Shown: piece after piece, positions 7,864 to 15,127 of the stretch
Layout of the letters: each line of letters begins with the position of its first letter
Numbering within the stretch: the stretch's first letter is position 1
NCBI GenBank assembly: GCA_964468415.1
Contig: CAYXUS010000244.1
Coordinates: 1 to 20,115 of the forward strand
DNA: 20,115 bases
Origin: Caldithrix sp964468415
GTDB taxonomy: Bacteria > Calditrichota > Calditrichia > Calditrichales > Calditrichaceae
Reading direction: 5' to 3'
Position numbers and translations under genes: made by a program
Notes under the pieces: model-generated
Database searches by the model: none
The model's input: the letters and a program-made list of their open reading frames with translations, nothing else
Told to the model about the DNA's origin: nothing

Positions 7864-7885
7864 AATTGTAAGTATGTGTACAATT
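7864..7885. promoter_or_regulatory. candidate operator: AATTGTA-N8-TACAATT
   Basis: Perfect 7-bp arms spaced by 8 bp, just upstream of the TTGATC...CATAAT boxes. The size fits a dimeric regulator site. It is A/T rich, so chance is possible. Confidence 0.3.
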
Positions 7886-7958
7886 GTAGCGATTGATTCC
7901 TTGATCTCTGTCATTATTTTGGTGCATAATTTTACTAAACAATCTGACTCCCATGAAA

Positions 7959-7987
7959 TTTTCCCGAACGGCATTCGTTCCGGAAAA
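7959..7987 (+). other. hairpin in the leader of the repeat-protein gene
   Basis: TTTTCCCGAACG and CGTTCCGGAAAA form a 12-bp stem with one C-C mismatch and a 5-nt loop (GCATT). A T-run follows only at 8003-8008, too far for a standard terminator. It lies 40 bp before the ATG at 8027 and could be the terminator of the kinase gene or a leader element. Confidence 0.4.
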
Positions 7988-8026
7988 CTCGGTAACAGTT
8001 AGTTTTTTATTAATAATCGGGTAGCC

Positions 8027-8902
8027 ATGCTAATAAAAAAATGCTACTATCGCCTTTCCGACACCCAGAAAACGCTTTTTAAGCGCGTTCACTCTTATTT
8101 TGACGCTTCGGGGCAAGAAGTGGAACGTCACATTTACTTTTCGTCCCGGGAATCCGATCCCGCTTTAAAAATTATTACCACCTATGCCGCTTTTGGGCAC
8201 CCCGAACGGGTGCAGAGTTTTAATGGAGAAAATACGCTGAAAAGCGAAACCGTTTACGTGTACAACGGTGCCGGTGCCCTGGTGGAGAAACACTTCAAAA
8301 ATGCAACGGGTGCGATATTGGCCCGGCATATCTGGCAAATGAATGAAATGGGACAATTAGCACGTTACCAAAAATTCGGCAAAAACGGACAACTCGTCCT
8401 GCAAAAAGATTTTTTCTACGACGAACGGGGCAATTCCGTCCGCGAAACGCATTCGGATGCTTCGGGACAAATACGTACTTACAAAAAAAGGCTGTTTGAT
8501 TCCGGCGGACGCGAAATATTAGAAAATATTTTCAATGGCAACGGAAAGCTGCTGGCACGAAAGTACACATTCTACAATTCCGATCATATCCCCGTCGAAA
8601 TTAGCTGGTACAACCCGCAGCAACGTATTCAGCGGCTGGAATTATTCGCCTTTTGGGAAGACGGAACCAAAAAGCAAGAAACCATTCTGGATTTTTTCGT
8701 TAATCAGTCTTTTTTCAAAAACTTCAATCGACAAGGCCAATTAATAAATCAACAGCACTGTATTGGTGGGCAACCGGTGGGAGAAGAAGTTTTTGAATAC
8801 GATGCCCAGCAATTCTTAACAAGGCGTCTGAAATTTGTGTACAAGAACGGACAACGTACGCCCGAAGAAGAAATCGTTTTTGAACGAATCGAATCTTCCT
8901 GA
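8027..8902 (+). CDS. unrecognised protein with degenerate YD/MORN-like repeats
   Basis: A 291-residue protein from ATG 8027; the ribosome binding site is weak. I recognise no named family. It is built of loose repeats about 20-24 residues long, of the form aromatic-x-x-x-G-x-hydrophobic...aromatic. Examples are SYFDASGQEVERHIYF (23-38), VYNGAGALVEKHF (78-90), KFGKNGQLVLQKDFFY (116-131), IFNGNGKLLARKYTFY (168-183) and NFNRQGQLI (232-240). They resemble YD (RHS) or MORN_2-type beta-hairpin repeats, so an elongated beta-sheet is likely. There is no signal peptide or membrane helix, hence probably cytoplasmic. There is no toxin-like C-terminal domain, and at 291 residues it is far too short for an RHS shell. 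Codon pattern looks like that of its neighbours. Confidence 0.7.
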   Translation: MLIKKCYYRLSDTQKTLFKRVHSYFDASGQEVERHIYFSSRESDPALKIITTYAAFGHPERVQSFNGENTLKSETVYVYNGAGALVEKHFKNATGAILARHIWQMNEMGQLARYQKFGKNGQLVLQKDFFYDERGNSVRETHSDASGQIRTYKKRLFDSGGREILENIFNGNGKLLARKYTFYNSDHIPVEISWYNPQQRIQRLELFAFWEDGTKKQETILDFFVNQSFFKNFNRQGQLINQQHCIGGQPVGEEVFEYDAQQFLTRRLKFVYKNGQRTPEEEIVFERIESS

Positions 8903-8948
8903 CACCTTTTGCCCCGATATGCCGTCAGCCATCGGGTGGCTCCGAAAA

Positions 8949-8977
8949 TTGGAATATTTTTTATTTTTTAATATATT
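8949..8977 (+). promoter_or_regulatory. sigma-70-type promoter of the CsgG-like lipoprotein gene
   Basis: TTGGAA (8949-8954), a 17-bp very A/T-rich spacer and TATATT (8972-8977). Expected start near 8984, with a leader of about 43 nt. The spacing is ideal. Confidence 0.5.
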
Positions 8978-9026
8978 CTCTCCTGAAAAACTTCTTTTGC
9001 TTACGCAAATCCATGGAGGAACGGCC

Positions 9027-10013
9027 ATGAAAATCCGTAAACACACCCTGCTTTCCCTTGCAGTGGTACTTGTCACTCTCCTGCTTTTTTCGTGCAGCAC
9101 AAAAACCGTGATGATGACGGTCATGCGCCCGGCCGAAATCAATCTGAAAAACTATTCCAAAATTGCCCTGGGCGATTTTACCAATGCACGCGGAGTGGTA
9201 GATCGGCACGCTTTGGATTTAAGCGATGTTCTTACCCGGCAGCTCCTTGCCACAAACCGCTTCGAGGTGATTGACCGCCAAAAATTAGGTGTAATTCTAA
9301 AAGAACAAAAACTGGCGGCTTCGGGTCTGATCGATGAGCGAAGCGCTCCTCAGTTGGGCCATTTGCTTGGTGCCTCTGCCCTGATTTTCGGGCGCATCAC
9401 CACCGATCGATACCATCAGGAAGTGCATCATGGCACGCCTTACAAGGACAAAAAAGGTAAAACACACCAACGCCACACCCGAAAAGGCCGCTACGATTTG
9501 ACCGCAACGATCAAAATAGTGGATGTGCAAACCGGCAAAATTTTAACCGCCAAAGAACTTTCGGCCAGCGCGACAAATGAAACCTCCGCTCTGGACAAAA
9601 CACCGCCTCCCATCGACAGCAATCGTCTGTACAAAAAATGCCTGGACAAAATTGCCCTGCAATTCCGGCACATGATTGCCCCCTACAAGGCTAAGGTACG
9701 GGCTCAATTTGTGGTTGATGGTGATGTGCCGGAAACCAAAAAGGCCGTGGCTCTGTTCAAGGCAAACGAATGGGATGCGGGTCTGGCACTCTTGAAAAAG
9801 GCCGCGTTAAAGCCCTATTTAAAACCGGAAAAAAAGGCCAAGGTGTATTACGATTTGGGACTGGCCCAGATGTATTTGGGGCAACACGACGAGGCTATTG
9901 CCAATTTGCGCCATGCCCTGCAATTAATGCCCAATGAATCGCGTTACCAAAAAGCCTTGCGCACAGCCAAAGAGGAAAAAGCAAAAGCCGAAAAACTGAA
10001 GGAGCAACTGTAA
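9027..10013 (+). CDS. CsgG-like lipoprotein with C-terminal TPR-like region
   Basis: A 328-residue protein from ATG 9027 with GGAGGA seven bases upstream; in-frame upstream codons lack a good start. The signal peptide has lipobox LLFSC, with Cys23 as the lipidated residue. Residues 30-215 look like the CsgG/LpoB-type fold: KIALGDFTN (45-53), then FEVIDRQKLGVILKEQKL (79-96), LLGASALIFGRI (113-124) and IKIVDVQTGKILTAKE (162-177). Residues 236-328 form two to three TPR-like helix pairs (KVYYDLGLAQMYLGQHDEAI, with canonical Gly/Ala/Tyr spacing) and end in a charged Lys/Glu-rich helix. In known relatives such domains form outer-membrane assemblies or activate periplasmic enzymes. With no curli-like genes nearby the role here is open. 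It is transcribed from its own promoter and converges on the sigma-54 activator gene. Confidence 0.8.
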   Translation: MKIRKHTLLSLAVVLVTLLLFSCSTKTVMMTVMRPAEINLKNYSKIALGDFTNARGVVDRHALDLSDVLTRQLLATNRFEVIDRQKLGVILKEQKLAASGLIDERSAPQLGHLLGASALIFGRITTDRYHQEVHHGTPYKDKKGKTHQRHTRKGRYDLTATIKIVDVQTGKILTAKELSASATNETSALDKTPPPIDSNRLYKKCLDKIALQFRHMIAPYKAKVRAQFVVDGDVPETKKAVALFKANEWDAGLALLKKAALKPYLKPEKKAKVYYDLGLAQMYLGQHDEAIANLRHALQLMPNESRYQKALRTAKEEKAKAEKLKEQL

Positions 10014-10033
10014 GAAGGCAAACGGCTTTCTTA
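10011..10033. terminator. shared hairpin between convergent genes, holding both stop codons
   Basis: TAAGAAGGC pairs with GGCTTTCTTA through a 9-bp stem (one G-T) and a 5-nt loop. The TAA of the lipoprotein gene is the 5' foot and the TAA of the sigma-54 activator gene is the 3' foot. There is no T-run on either side, so it is a weak bidirectional terminator or a 3'-end stabilising hairpin. Confidence 0.45.
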
Positions 10034-11425
10034 TTCCGAATCCGTAATTTCGAACTTTTCCAGATAAAAATTTAGAGTGGTGCGGGGAATCCCCAGCAGA
10101 CGGGCAGCCGAACTGCGGTTGCCCTTTGTTTTTTTAAGAGCCTGGCGAACTAACTCTTTTTGCGCTTTCTGAATCAAATTTTTGCCGTTTTCCGGCACCA
10201 AATTCAAATTAAAAAAGCCTGCAGCATTGTTCCCATTGTGATTCATTGAAAAGGGATTAAACGCCCGTAAAATTTCATCGTAGGTCAATGTGTCCCCATC
10301 AATTAAAATCATCACGCGTTCGATCAAATTCTTCAATTCCCGGATGTTACCCTGCCAGGGGGCATTCTCCAGAAACTGCACGGCATCGTTGGTAAGCCGG
10401 TGCACATTTTTGTTGAACCGCGCATTAAATTCTTCGATGAAAAGCTTGGCTAAGGGAACAATATCTTCTTTCCTTTGCCGCAGGGGCGGAAGCTGAATTG
10501 TAGCCACATTCAGGCGATAAAACAAATCCAGACGAAATTGCTTGTTTTCCACCATTTCCTGCAAATCCACATTGGTGGCCGCAATAATCCGCACATTAAT
10601 CTTTTGCGATTCCACCGAGCCAATGCGATAAAATTCCTGCCGCTCGATCACATGCAGCAATTTGGCCTGCAACTCCAGCGTTAGCTCGCCAATTTCGTCC
10701 AGAAACAGCGTACCGTGGTTGGAACGCTCGATCAGACCGATTTTACCGTTGGTCTTTGCGCCGGTAAACGCTCCCTTTTCGTAACCGAATAATTCGCTTT
10801 CCATTAAATTGGGCGGAATGGCACACGAGTTAATGGCGGTAAAAGGATACATGAAGCGCGGACTTTTGTGGTGGATGTATTCCGCCAATAAATTTTTGCC
10901 TGTTCCGGTTTCACCGGTAATCAGAATGGTGCTGTCGGTTTCCGCGTACTTTTCGGCCATGTCCATCACCTGGTTCATGGCCGACGATTCCGCCACAATT
11001 TGCGGTAACGAAGCACCGTCGATGCAACGGTAGCGCAAATCTTCCACCTCTTTTCGCAGACGCAGGGTATCTAACGCGCGCTGCACGGCAAAGCGCATCA
11101 CATCGGGATTTTGATCTTTTTGAATGAAATCGAAAGCACCCAACTTCATAGCCTGCACGGCAATTTCAATAGTTCCGTAGGCAGTGATAATAATAAACAG
11201 GGACTCCGGAGCCATTTCCTTTAAACGCTTGAGCAGGGCAATTCCGTTGGAATTCCCCAGGCGGTAATCCAGCAAGAACAAGTCGTAATTGGCATTCTGC
11301 GTTTTTTGCAGAGCTTCCTGTGCCGAATGGGAAAGATCGAACACCCGATCGGGAGCCTGCAAAATCCGTTTGATGGAATGTGCAACGGTTGCTTCGTCGT
11401 CAATAATATGAATAAAAAATTTCAT
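10031..11425 (-). CDS. NtrC-family sigma-54-dependent response regulator
   Basis: A 464-residue activator in three domains. The receiver (1-120) has Asp9/Asp10, phospho-site Asp53 in LLDYRLG and Lys103. The AAA+ domain (about 142-375) has Walker A GETGTGKN (171-178), the sigma-54-contacting GAFTGA loop (218-223), Walker B GTLFLDEIGE (238-247), and arginine-finger region RLDLFYRLNV. The C-terminal Fis-type helix-turn-helix is at about 425-460 (KGNRSSAARLLGIPRTTL). The ATG overlaps the stop of the kinase gene as ATGA, so kinase and regulator are made as a pair. Its most likely target is the nap operon promoter just across the kinase gene, which has a -24/-12 element and upstream dyads. All functional residues are intact. 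Which stimulus it answers is set by the haem-domain kinase. Confidence 0.95.
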   Translation of the reverse strand: MKFFIHIIDDEATVAHSIKRILQAPDRVFDLSHSAQEALQKTQNANYDLFLLDYRLGNSNGIALLKRLKEMAPESLFIIITAYGTIEIAVQAMKLGAFDFIQKDQNPDVMRFAVQRALDTLRLRKEVEDLRYRCIDGASLPQIVAESSAMNQVMDMAEKYAETDSTILITGETGTGKNLLAEYIHHKSPRFMYPFTAINSCAIPPNLMESELFGYEKGAFTGAKTNGKIGLIERSNHGTLFLDEIGELTLELQAKLLHVIERQEFYRIGSVESQKINVRIIAATNVDLQEMVENKQFRLDLFYRLNVATIQLPPLRQRKEDIVPLAKLFIEEFNARFNKNVHRLTNDAVQFLENAPWQGNIRELKNLIERVMILIDGDTLTYDEILRAFNPFSMNHNGNNAAGFFNLNLVPENGKNLIQKAQKELVRQALKKTKGNRSSAARLLGIPRTTLNFYLEKFEITDSE

Positions 11426-13341
11426 TTTTCTTTTTCCCCGGTTTTTTTGCCCAACGGGAAGAAAATCGTAAAGGTTGCCCCTTCCTGCGGTTTGCTTTCC
11501 ACGCAGATCTTGGCGTTATGCTGGGTTAAAATTCTCTGTACAATGGAAAGCCCCAGCCCGGTACCGGTTTCGAATTGGGTGTAAAACGGATCGAAAATAC
11601 GCGGAAGATTTTCTTCGGGAATTCCCACCCCGTTATCCTGAATGGCAATTTCCACCGAAGAAGCCGTACATCGCCCCGTAATGCGTAACTCACCGTGATC
11701 TTTCATGGCTTTAAAAGCATTCATGAACAGATTAACGAACACTTGTTCCATCTGGAAAGGATCGGCCCAAATTTCGAAACAGTGTCCGTGAAATTCCTGC
11801 TCGATTTTGATGTGCGCCTTTTCGAACTTTTTGCGCACCAGCACCAGACATTTGTCGATTATCCCAACCAGATTCACCCGTTTTAGTTCCGGTTGATGCG
11901 GCGAAGCAAACTCCAGAATCACCGAAACGATTTTGTGAATTTTATTCAGGCTTTCCAGCAACTCGGGATAAATTTCATTGAATACCGGACGATCGCTCAA
12001 TTCGCGCTTCAAATAATCCAGGTTATTGGTCAGCGCAAACAAGGGATTGCGCACCTCATGCGCAATGCCTGCGGAAAGCTCTCCAAGCACGACCATTTTT
12101 TCCATTTGAATACTGTACTGTTCCAGCTTTTTCCGCAGACGCAGATCGCGCATGTAATAAAAAGTAATCTGTTCTTCCGGAATCAAGGGGATGTCGCTAA
12201 TTTCAAAAATTTCGACCGGAATCTTGTTTCGTCCGGGCATGGTCAAAACGGTTTCGTAATGCCGGGTGGGGAATTCGCTTTGCACATGGGCTTCGAACAT
12301 GGTGCGGCTGTGGCAATCAATAATTTCCTGAATCTTCTTGCCGACAATGTCTTCTTTTTTTAGGCCAAGTAAATCCAGAAAGCGGCGGTTTGTCTCAATG
12401 ATCACTCCCTCCCGATTGGTTAAAGCAATGGCTTCCAACGAATTTTCGATAAGCAAACGGTACTTGGCTTCGGAATCCTGCAATTGGGAAAGCGAGGTTA
12501 AGATAGAGTGCCGCATGCGGTTAAAGGCGGCAAACACCTTGGTAATTTCGGTGCTGGCGTTTCGGGGAGGTACAAGCGGGAAATCGTAATCCTGAATTTC
12601 CAGCTTTTCCGCGGCCATGGTCAGGGCTTCAATCGGCCGGATGATCGTGTGGCGCAGCCCAAAATAGAGAATGGTGCTTAAAATTAAGATGGCGCTTAAC
12701 AAGAAAAAAAGCATGAAAACCAGATTCTGTTTTTTTGCCTGTTCAAAGGAAGCGGCAGAAATGTGGATGCTTACCCCTCCCCGCAAATCGCCCTCTTTGT
12801 AGCCCTGTGCCGCGTGGCAACCCAAACAGGACTTTTCGGTGTACAACGGGGCAAAATAGCGAAAGTACACTTTGTTGTTGTGCCGCTCAAATCCGTAAAA
12901 TTCTTTTTTGTCCCGGTGGGTTTTCAAATAAGCCAGTGCACGGGCTTCGAAGGCATCGGGTTTGTTTTCCGGATTGAGATAACGATCGCTGGCCATGTGA
13001 AAAAAGGCATCGCCGATTAAATCTTTGCTAAGCTCGCTTAACTCGCGCGTAATTAATGCGGGATTTTTCAAAACCAGTGTGTCATTATGGGCCGTGACCA
13101 AAATGGGGTGTTTTAAAAAAGGATTGATTTTGACCCCGGGCATTTTTTTGACCAGTACCCCCTTGTAATCCGAAGCCCAATGACGCACGGTTAACACCAT
13201 TTTGTACAAAGAGCGGGAGCTATTCAACAATGTCTTTTCGACCTGTCGGTTGTAGCGAATGGTTAAAAAACCAAAAGTAAAGGTCAAAATGAGCGTTGTG
13301 GAAACGCTAATCAAAAGGATGATTCTTCCGGTTAGCTTCAT
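11422..13341 (-). CDS. membrane histidine kinase with Tll0287-like (DUF3365) c-haem sensor domain
   Basis: 639 residues from ATG 13341, which follows an AGGAAAGGA-type ribosome binding site and begins directly with a signal-anchor helix (6-28). A longer reading up to 13473 would overlap the divergent regulatory dyads and is rejected. The periplasmic domain (30-200) ends in SCLGCHAAQGYKEGDLRGG. CLGCH at 172-176 is a CxxCH haem c attachment site, and the GYxxGDLRG tail is the hallmark of the Tll0287-like/DUF3365 family. The second helix is at about 205-228, followed by HAMP (229-285), PAS (290-400), HisKA with GELSAGIAHEVRNPL and phospho-His428, then HATPase with N-box (about 537-545), DNGVGI (569-574) and TGTGLGLS. 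Redox, NO or CO sensing by the haem is an inference from the family. The partner is the overlapping sigma-54 activator; the likely target is the divergent nap operon. Confidence 0.93.
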   Translation of the reverse strand: MKLTGRIILLISVSTTLILTFTFGFLTIRYNRQVEKTLLNSSRSLYKMVLTVRHWASDYKGVLVKKMPGVKINPFLKHPILVTAHNDTLVLKNPALITRELSELSKDLIGDAFFHMASDRYLNPENKPDAFEARALAYLKTHRDKKEFYGFERHNNKVYFRYFAPLYTEKSCLGCHAAQGYKEGDLRGGVSIHISAASFEQAKKQNLVFMLFFLLSAILILSTILYFGLRHTIIRPIEALTMAAEKLEIQDYDFPLVPPRNASTEITKVFAAFNRMRHSILTSLSQLQDSEAKYRLLIENSLEAIALTNREGVIIETNRRFLDLLGLKKEDIVGKKIQEIIDCHSRTMFEAHVQSEFPTRHYETVLTMPGRNKIPVEIFEISDIPLIPEEQITFYYMRDLRLRKKLEQYSIQMEKMVVLGELSAGIAHEVRNPLFALTNNLDYLKRELSDRPVFNEIYPELLESLNKIHKIVSVILEFASPHQPELKRVNLVGIIDKCLVLVRKKFEKAHIKIEQEFHGHCFEIWADPFQMEQVFVNLFMNAFKAMKDHGELRITGRCTASSVEIAIQDNGVGIPEENLPRIFDPFYTQFETGTGLGLSIVQRILTQHNAKICVESKPQEGATFTIFFPLGKKTGEKEK

Positions 13342-13398
13342 GGCCCTGTCCTTTCCTACCTTTTCTAATTTGTAACTCTTAAACCAATAATTCAAATG

Positions 13399-13412
13399 TT
13401 TTTGACCAAAAA
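13399..13412. promoter_or_regulatory. inverted repeat TTTTTG-AC-CAAAAA (distal activator-site candidate)
   Basis: Perfect 6-bp arms around AC. It contains the decamer TTTGACCAAA (13401-13410), repeated exactly at 13437-13446. It lies about 150 bp before the expected nap start and about 60 bp before the kinase ATG, so it may serve both genes. Confidence 0.45.
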
Positions 13413-13417
13413 GCGAA

Positions 13418-13439
13418 AAATGACGGTATGCCGTCATTT
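13418..13439. promoter_or_regulatory. 22-bp inverted repeat AAATGACGG-TATG-CCGTCATTT (enhancer candidate)
   Basis: Perfect 9-bp arms with a 4-bp spacer, centred about 127 bp before the expected start of the nap transcript. Arms and spacing fit a Fis-type dimer of an NtrC-family activator, whose gene lies nearby. Confidence 0.65.
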
Positions 13440-13455
13440 GACCAAATACGGTCAA
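13438..13455. promoter_or_regulatory. 18-bp inverted repeat TTGACC-N6-GGTCAA (enhancer candidate)
   Basis: Perfect 6-bp arms, centre 18 bp downstream of the previous dyad and about 110 bp before the expected nap start. Its left half is part of the decamer TTTGACCAAA shared with the distal repeat. Confidence 0.55.
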
Positions 13456-13529
13456 CAAATAAAGGTAAATCAAATTTGCAAGATTTTGTAATTAACCGAT
13501 AAACAATAAGTTAACGCATTTATTCCAAA

Positions 13530-13546
13530 TTGGCATGCCATTTGAA
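13530..13546 (+). promoter_or_regulatory. sigma-54 (-24/-12) promoter of the nap operon
   Basis: TTGGCATGCCATTTGAA has GG and G at the required 10-bp spacing and fits the YTGGCACGRNNNTTGCW consensus, apart from A for C in the -12 GC and C for R after the -24 box. A start near 13557 leaves a leader of about 37 nt to the barrel ATG. The divergent NtrC-type activator gene supports the reading. The overlapping TGGCATGCCA palindrome may add to regulation or be coincidental. Confidence 0.65.
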
Positions 13547-13593
13547 TAAGTAATAATCTTCGGCAACCAAAATCACTTAACGAAGGAGGAGTT

Positions 13594-15054
13594 ATGAAAC
13601 GCTTTTTAGTGGGTTTTTTTATTTTAATTCTTTTAACCTCTACCCTTTTTTCTGCGGATTTTAAGGTAAACGGCGTGTACACGGCCTGGATGCAATCGCA
13701 ACACGAATTCTGGTTCGGTAATGCCAACAAACCTAAGTACAACGACAATTACGTGGTACAAATGCTGCGATTTAAGGTGCAGGCTGCGGTAAATGATCAT
13801 CTGCGCGCCGTGACGCGTTTTGACATGGCTCAGGGTTGGTGGGGTGTTGACAATGCTTTGCGCAGCGTACAGCGCACCGGTGAAAAAGGCGGAAGCGCCT
13901 TATTCGATTTTAAAGATACCAACTTCCTGTTTCATGTGGATCAGGCCTACATCGAATTCGATTTACCCAACAAACCGCTTACGTTTCGTGTTGGGCGGAT
14001 GTGGTACGGCCTTGGCAACAAGCTGATGGTTGACAACAACTATGATGGTATTCAGGCCGATTTGAAGGGTGTTTTGGGCAAGAAGCTCTCGGTAAGCTGG
14101 GCCAAAGTTTCCGAAGGCACCGATGGCATTAGCGACGAAAAGGTTGTTGGGCCCGATCAACGGGGCTTTACCGACGCCCGCGATGCCGATTTGTTGACGG
14201 TTAATCTCAACAATACGTTTAAGTGCATTAATTACAATGTTTACGGCTTGTACTATCGCGACGCCAGCACGGCCGATGGCAATGCGTATGTCCCGGATCA
14301 TTTCCAATTTTTCAAGACCCGCTTCTCGCCGCAGGTAACCCAATTAACGGCGCTCGGAATTTCCGGTAAAGTCAAAAAAGGCAAAATTTCCGCCGACTTC
14401 GAAGCCGACTACCTGACCGGTAAAGACGACATCAAAAACACCACCCACGGTGCCAAACAGATGTGGGACATCAATGACGGAACCCTCTCCGGCTACAACA
14501 TCTATTTAAAGCTGACCCACGCCACAACCGACAAGCTTTCGCTTGGTGGTGTTTTCGGCATGGGATCCGGTGATGACAATCTGAACGGCGGCAAAGGCAA
14601 TGTCAACAAACTGCGTACTTCGGGTTTCTTTTACATTACCGAAATCTGGGAAGATTCCATCATGCCGGATGAAGAAGGCATTACCCCTCAGGGTCTGGGT
14701 GCGCCCAACGTACGCGGCTACCGCGAACTGGAAAACACGACGATCGTACAATTAAACGCCACCTTTAAACCTCTCAAAAAGCTCAGCCTGTTTGCTTCTT
14801 ACAATTATATTAAAGCGACACAACCTATTCCCAAATGGGATGCTACCGGCAATCCCGATTACAGTTCTACCGCTTCGGATTTGGGCCAGGAAATCGATTT
14901 TAGAGCTACCTACAAAATTTACAAAGAATTGGGCTGGACATTACGCGGCGGTTACTTTATGCCGGGCAAGGCAGCCGGATATTTGATTAACGGCACCGAT
15001 AAATATTCCGATCCGGCTTGGGAATTAAAATCGACCATTACCTACAAATTCTAA
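13594..15054 (+). CDS. outer-membrane beta-barrel (porin-like), first gene of nap operon
   Basis: 486 residues from ATG 13594 with a strong ribosome binding site (AAGGAGGAG). A signal peptide of about 21 residues (hydrophobic core FLVGFFILILLTSTLF, cleavage after SA) leads into a protein of alternating beta-strands rich in Asn, Asp, Gly and aromatics. Examples are LRFKVQAAVNDHLRAVTRFD, YIEFDLPNKPLTFRVGRMW and LSLFASYNYIKA. It ends in STITYKF, a terminal-Phe signal for outer-membrane insertion. The length and the RVGRMWYGLG pattern resemble alginate-export/OprD-like 16-18-stranded porins, but I cannot name a family. Its place at the head of the sigma-54-driven nap operon suggests entry of nitrate or exit of nitrite across the outer membrane; this is inference from position. 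Confidence 0.85.
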   Translation: MKRFLVGFFILILLTSTLFSADFKVNGVYTAWMQSQHEFWFGNANKPKYNDNYVVQMLRFKVQAAVNDHLRAVTRFDMAQGWWGVDNALRSVQRTGEKGGSALFDFKDTNFLFHVDQAYIEFDLPNKPLTFRVGRMWYGLGNKLMVDNNYDGIQADLKGVLGKKLSVSWAKVSEGTDGISDEKVVGPDQRGFTDARDADLLTVNLNNTFKCINYNVYGLYYRDASTADGNAYVPDHFQFFKTRFSPQVTQLTALGISGKVKKGKISADFEADYLTGKDDIKNTTHGAKQMWDINDGTLSGYNIYLKLTHATTDKLSLGGVFGMGSGDDNLNGGKGNVNKLRTSGFFYITEIWEDSIMPDEEGITPQGLGAPNVRGYRELENTTIVQLNATFKPLKKLSLFASYNYIKATQPIPKWDATGNPDYSSTASDLGQEIDFRATYKIYKELGWTLRGGYFMPGKAAGYLINGTDKYSDPAWELKSTITYKF

Positions 15055-15063
15055 GTTGTTTAC

Positions 15064-15095
15064 GGCGTCGGTTTCTGGCACGCGAAACCGGCGCC
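15064..15095 (+). other. strong intercistronic hairpin between barrel and tetrahaem genes
   Basis: GGCGTCGGTTTC pairs with GAAACCGGCGCC in a 12-bp stem (one G-T) with an 8-nt loop. No T-run follows, so it is not a standard terminator. It may protect the 3' end of the barrel message or set unequal expression within the operon. Confidence 0.6.
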
Positions 15096-15127
15096 TTACA
15101 TGTTCCAAGTAACAAAGAGGACATATT

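Larger units (their letters stand above)
7745..8026. other. intergenic region with dyad, promoter-like boxes and hairpin
   Basis: No convincing gene. It holds a 7-bp inverted repeat AATTGTA-N8-TACAATT (7864-7885), weak promoter-like boxes TTGATC-N18-CATAAT (7901-7930), and a hairpin at 7959-7987 in what would be the leader of the next gene. An 18-codon reading frame at 7815-7871 lacks a ribosome binding site. Confidence 0.4.

Noticed and set aside
7815..7871. 18-codon reading frame after the hybrid kinase
   Set aside because: No ribosome binding site and no sign of a peptide family.
8027..8902. RHS toxin or polymorphic effector
   Set aside because: Only 291 residues, no signal or trafficking domain, no variable toxin tail and no immunity gene beside it.
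8913..8936. CCCGAT/ATCGGG inverted repeat after the repeat-protein gene
   Set aside because: A 6-bp stem with a 12-nt loop and no T-run directly after; too weak to call a terminator.
13342..13473. 44-residue N-terminal extension of the haem-sensor kinase
   Set aside because: It runs across the regulatory dyads and precedes a good ribosome binding site plus signal-anchor at 13341.
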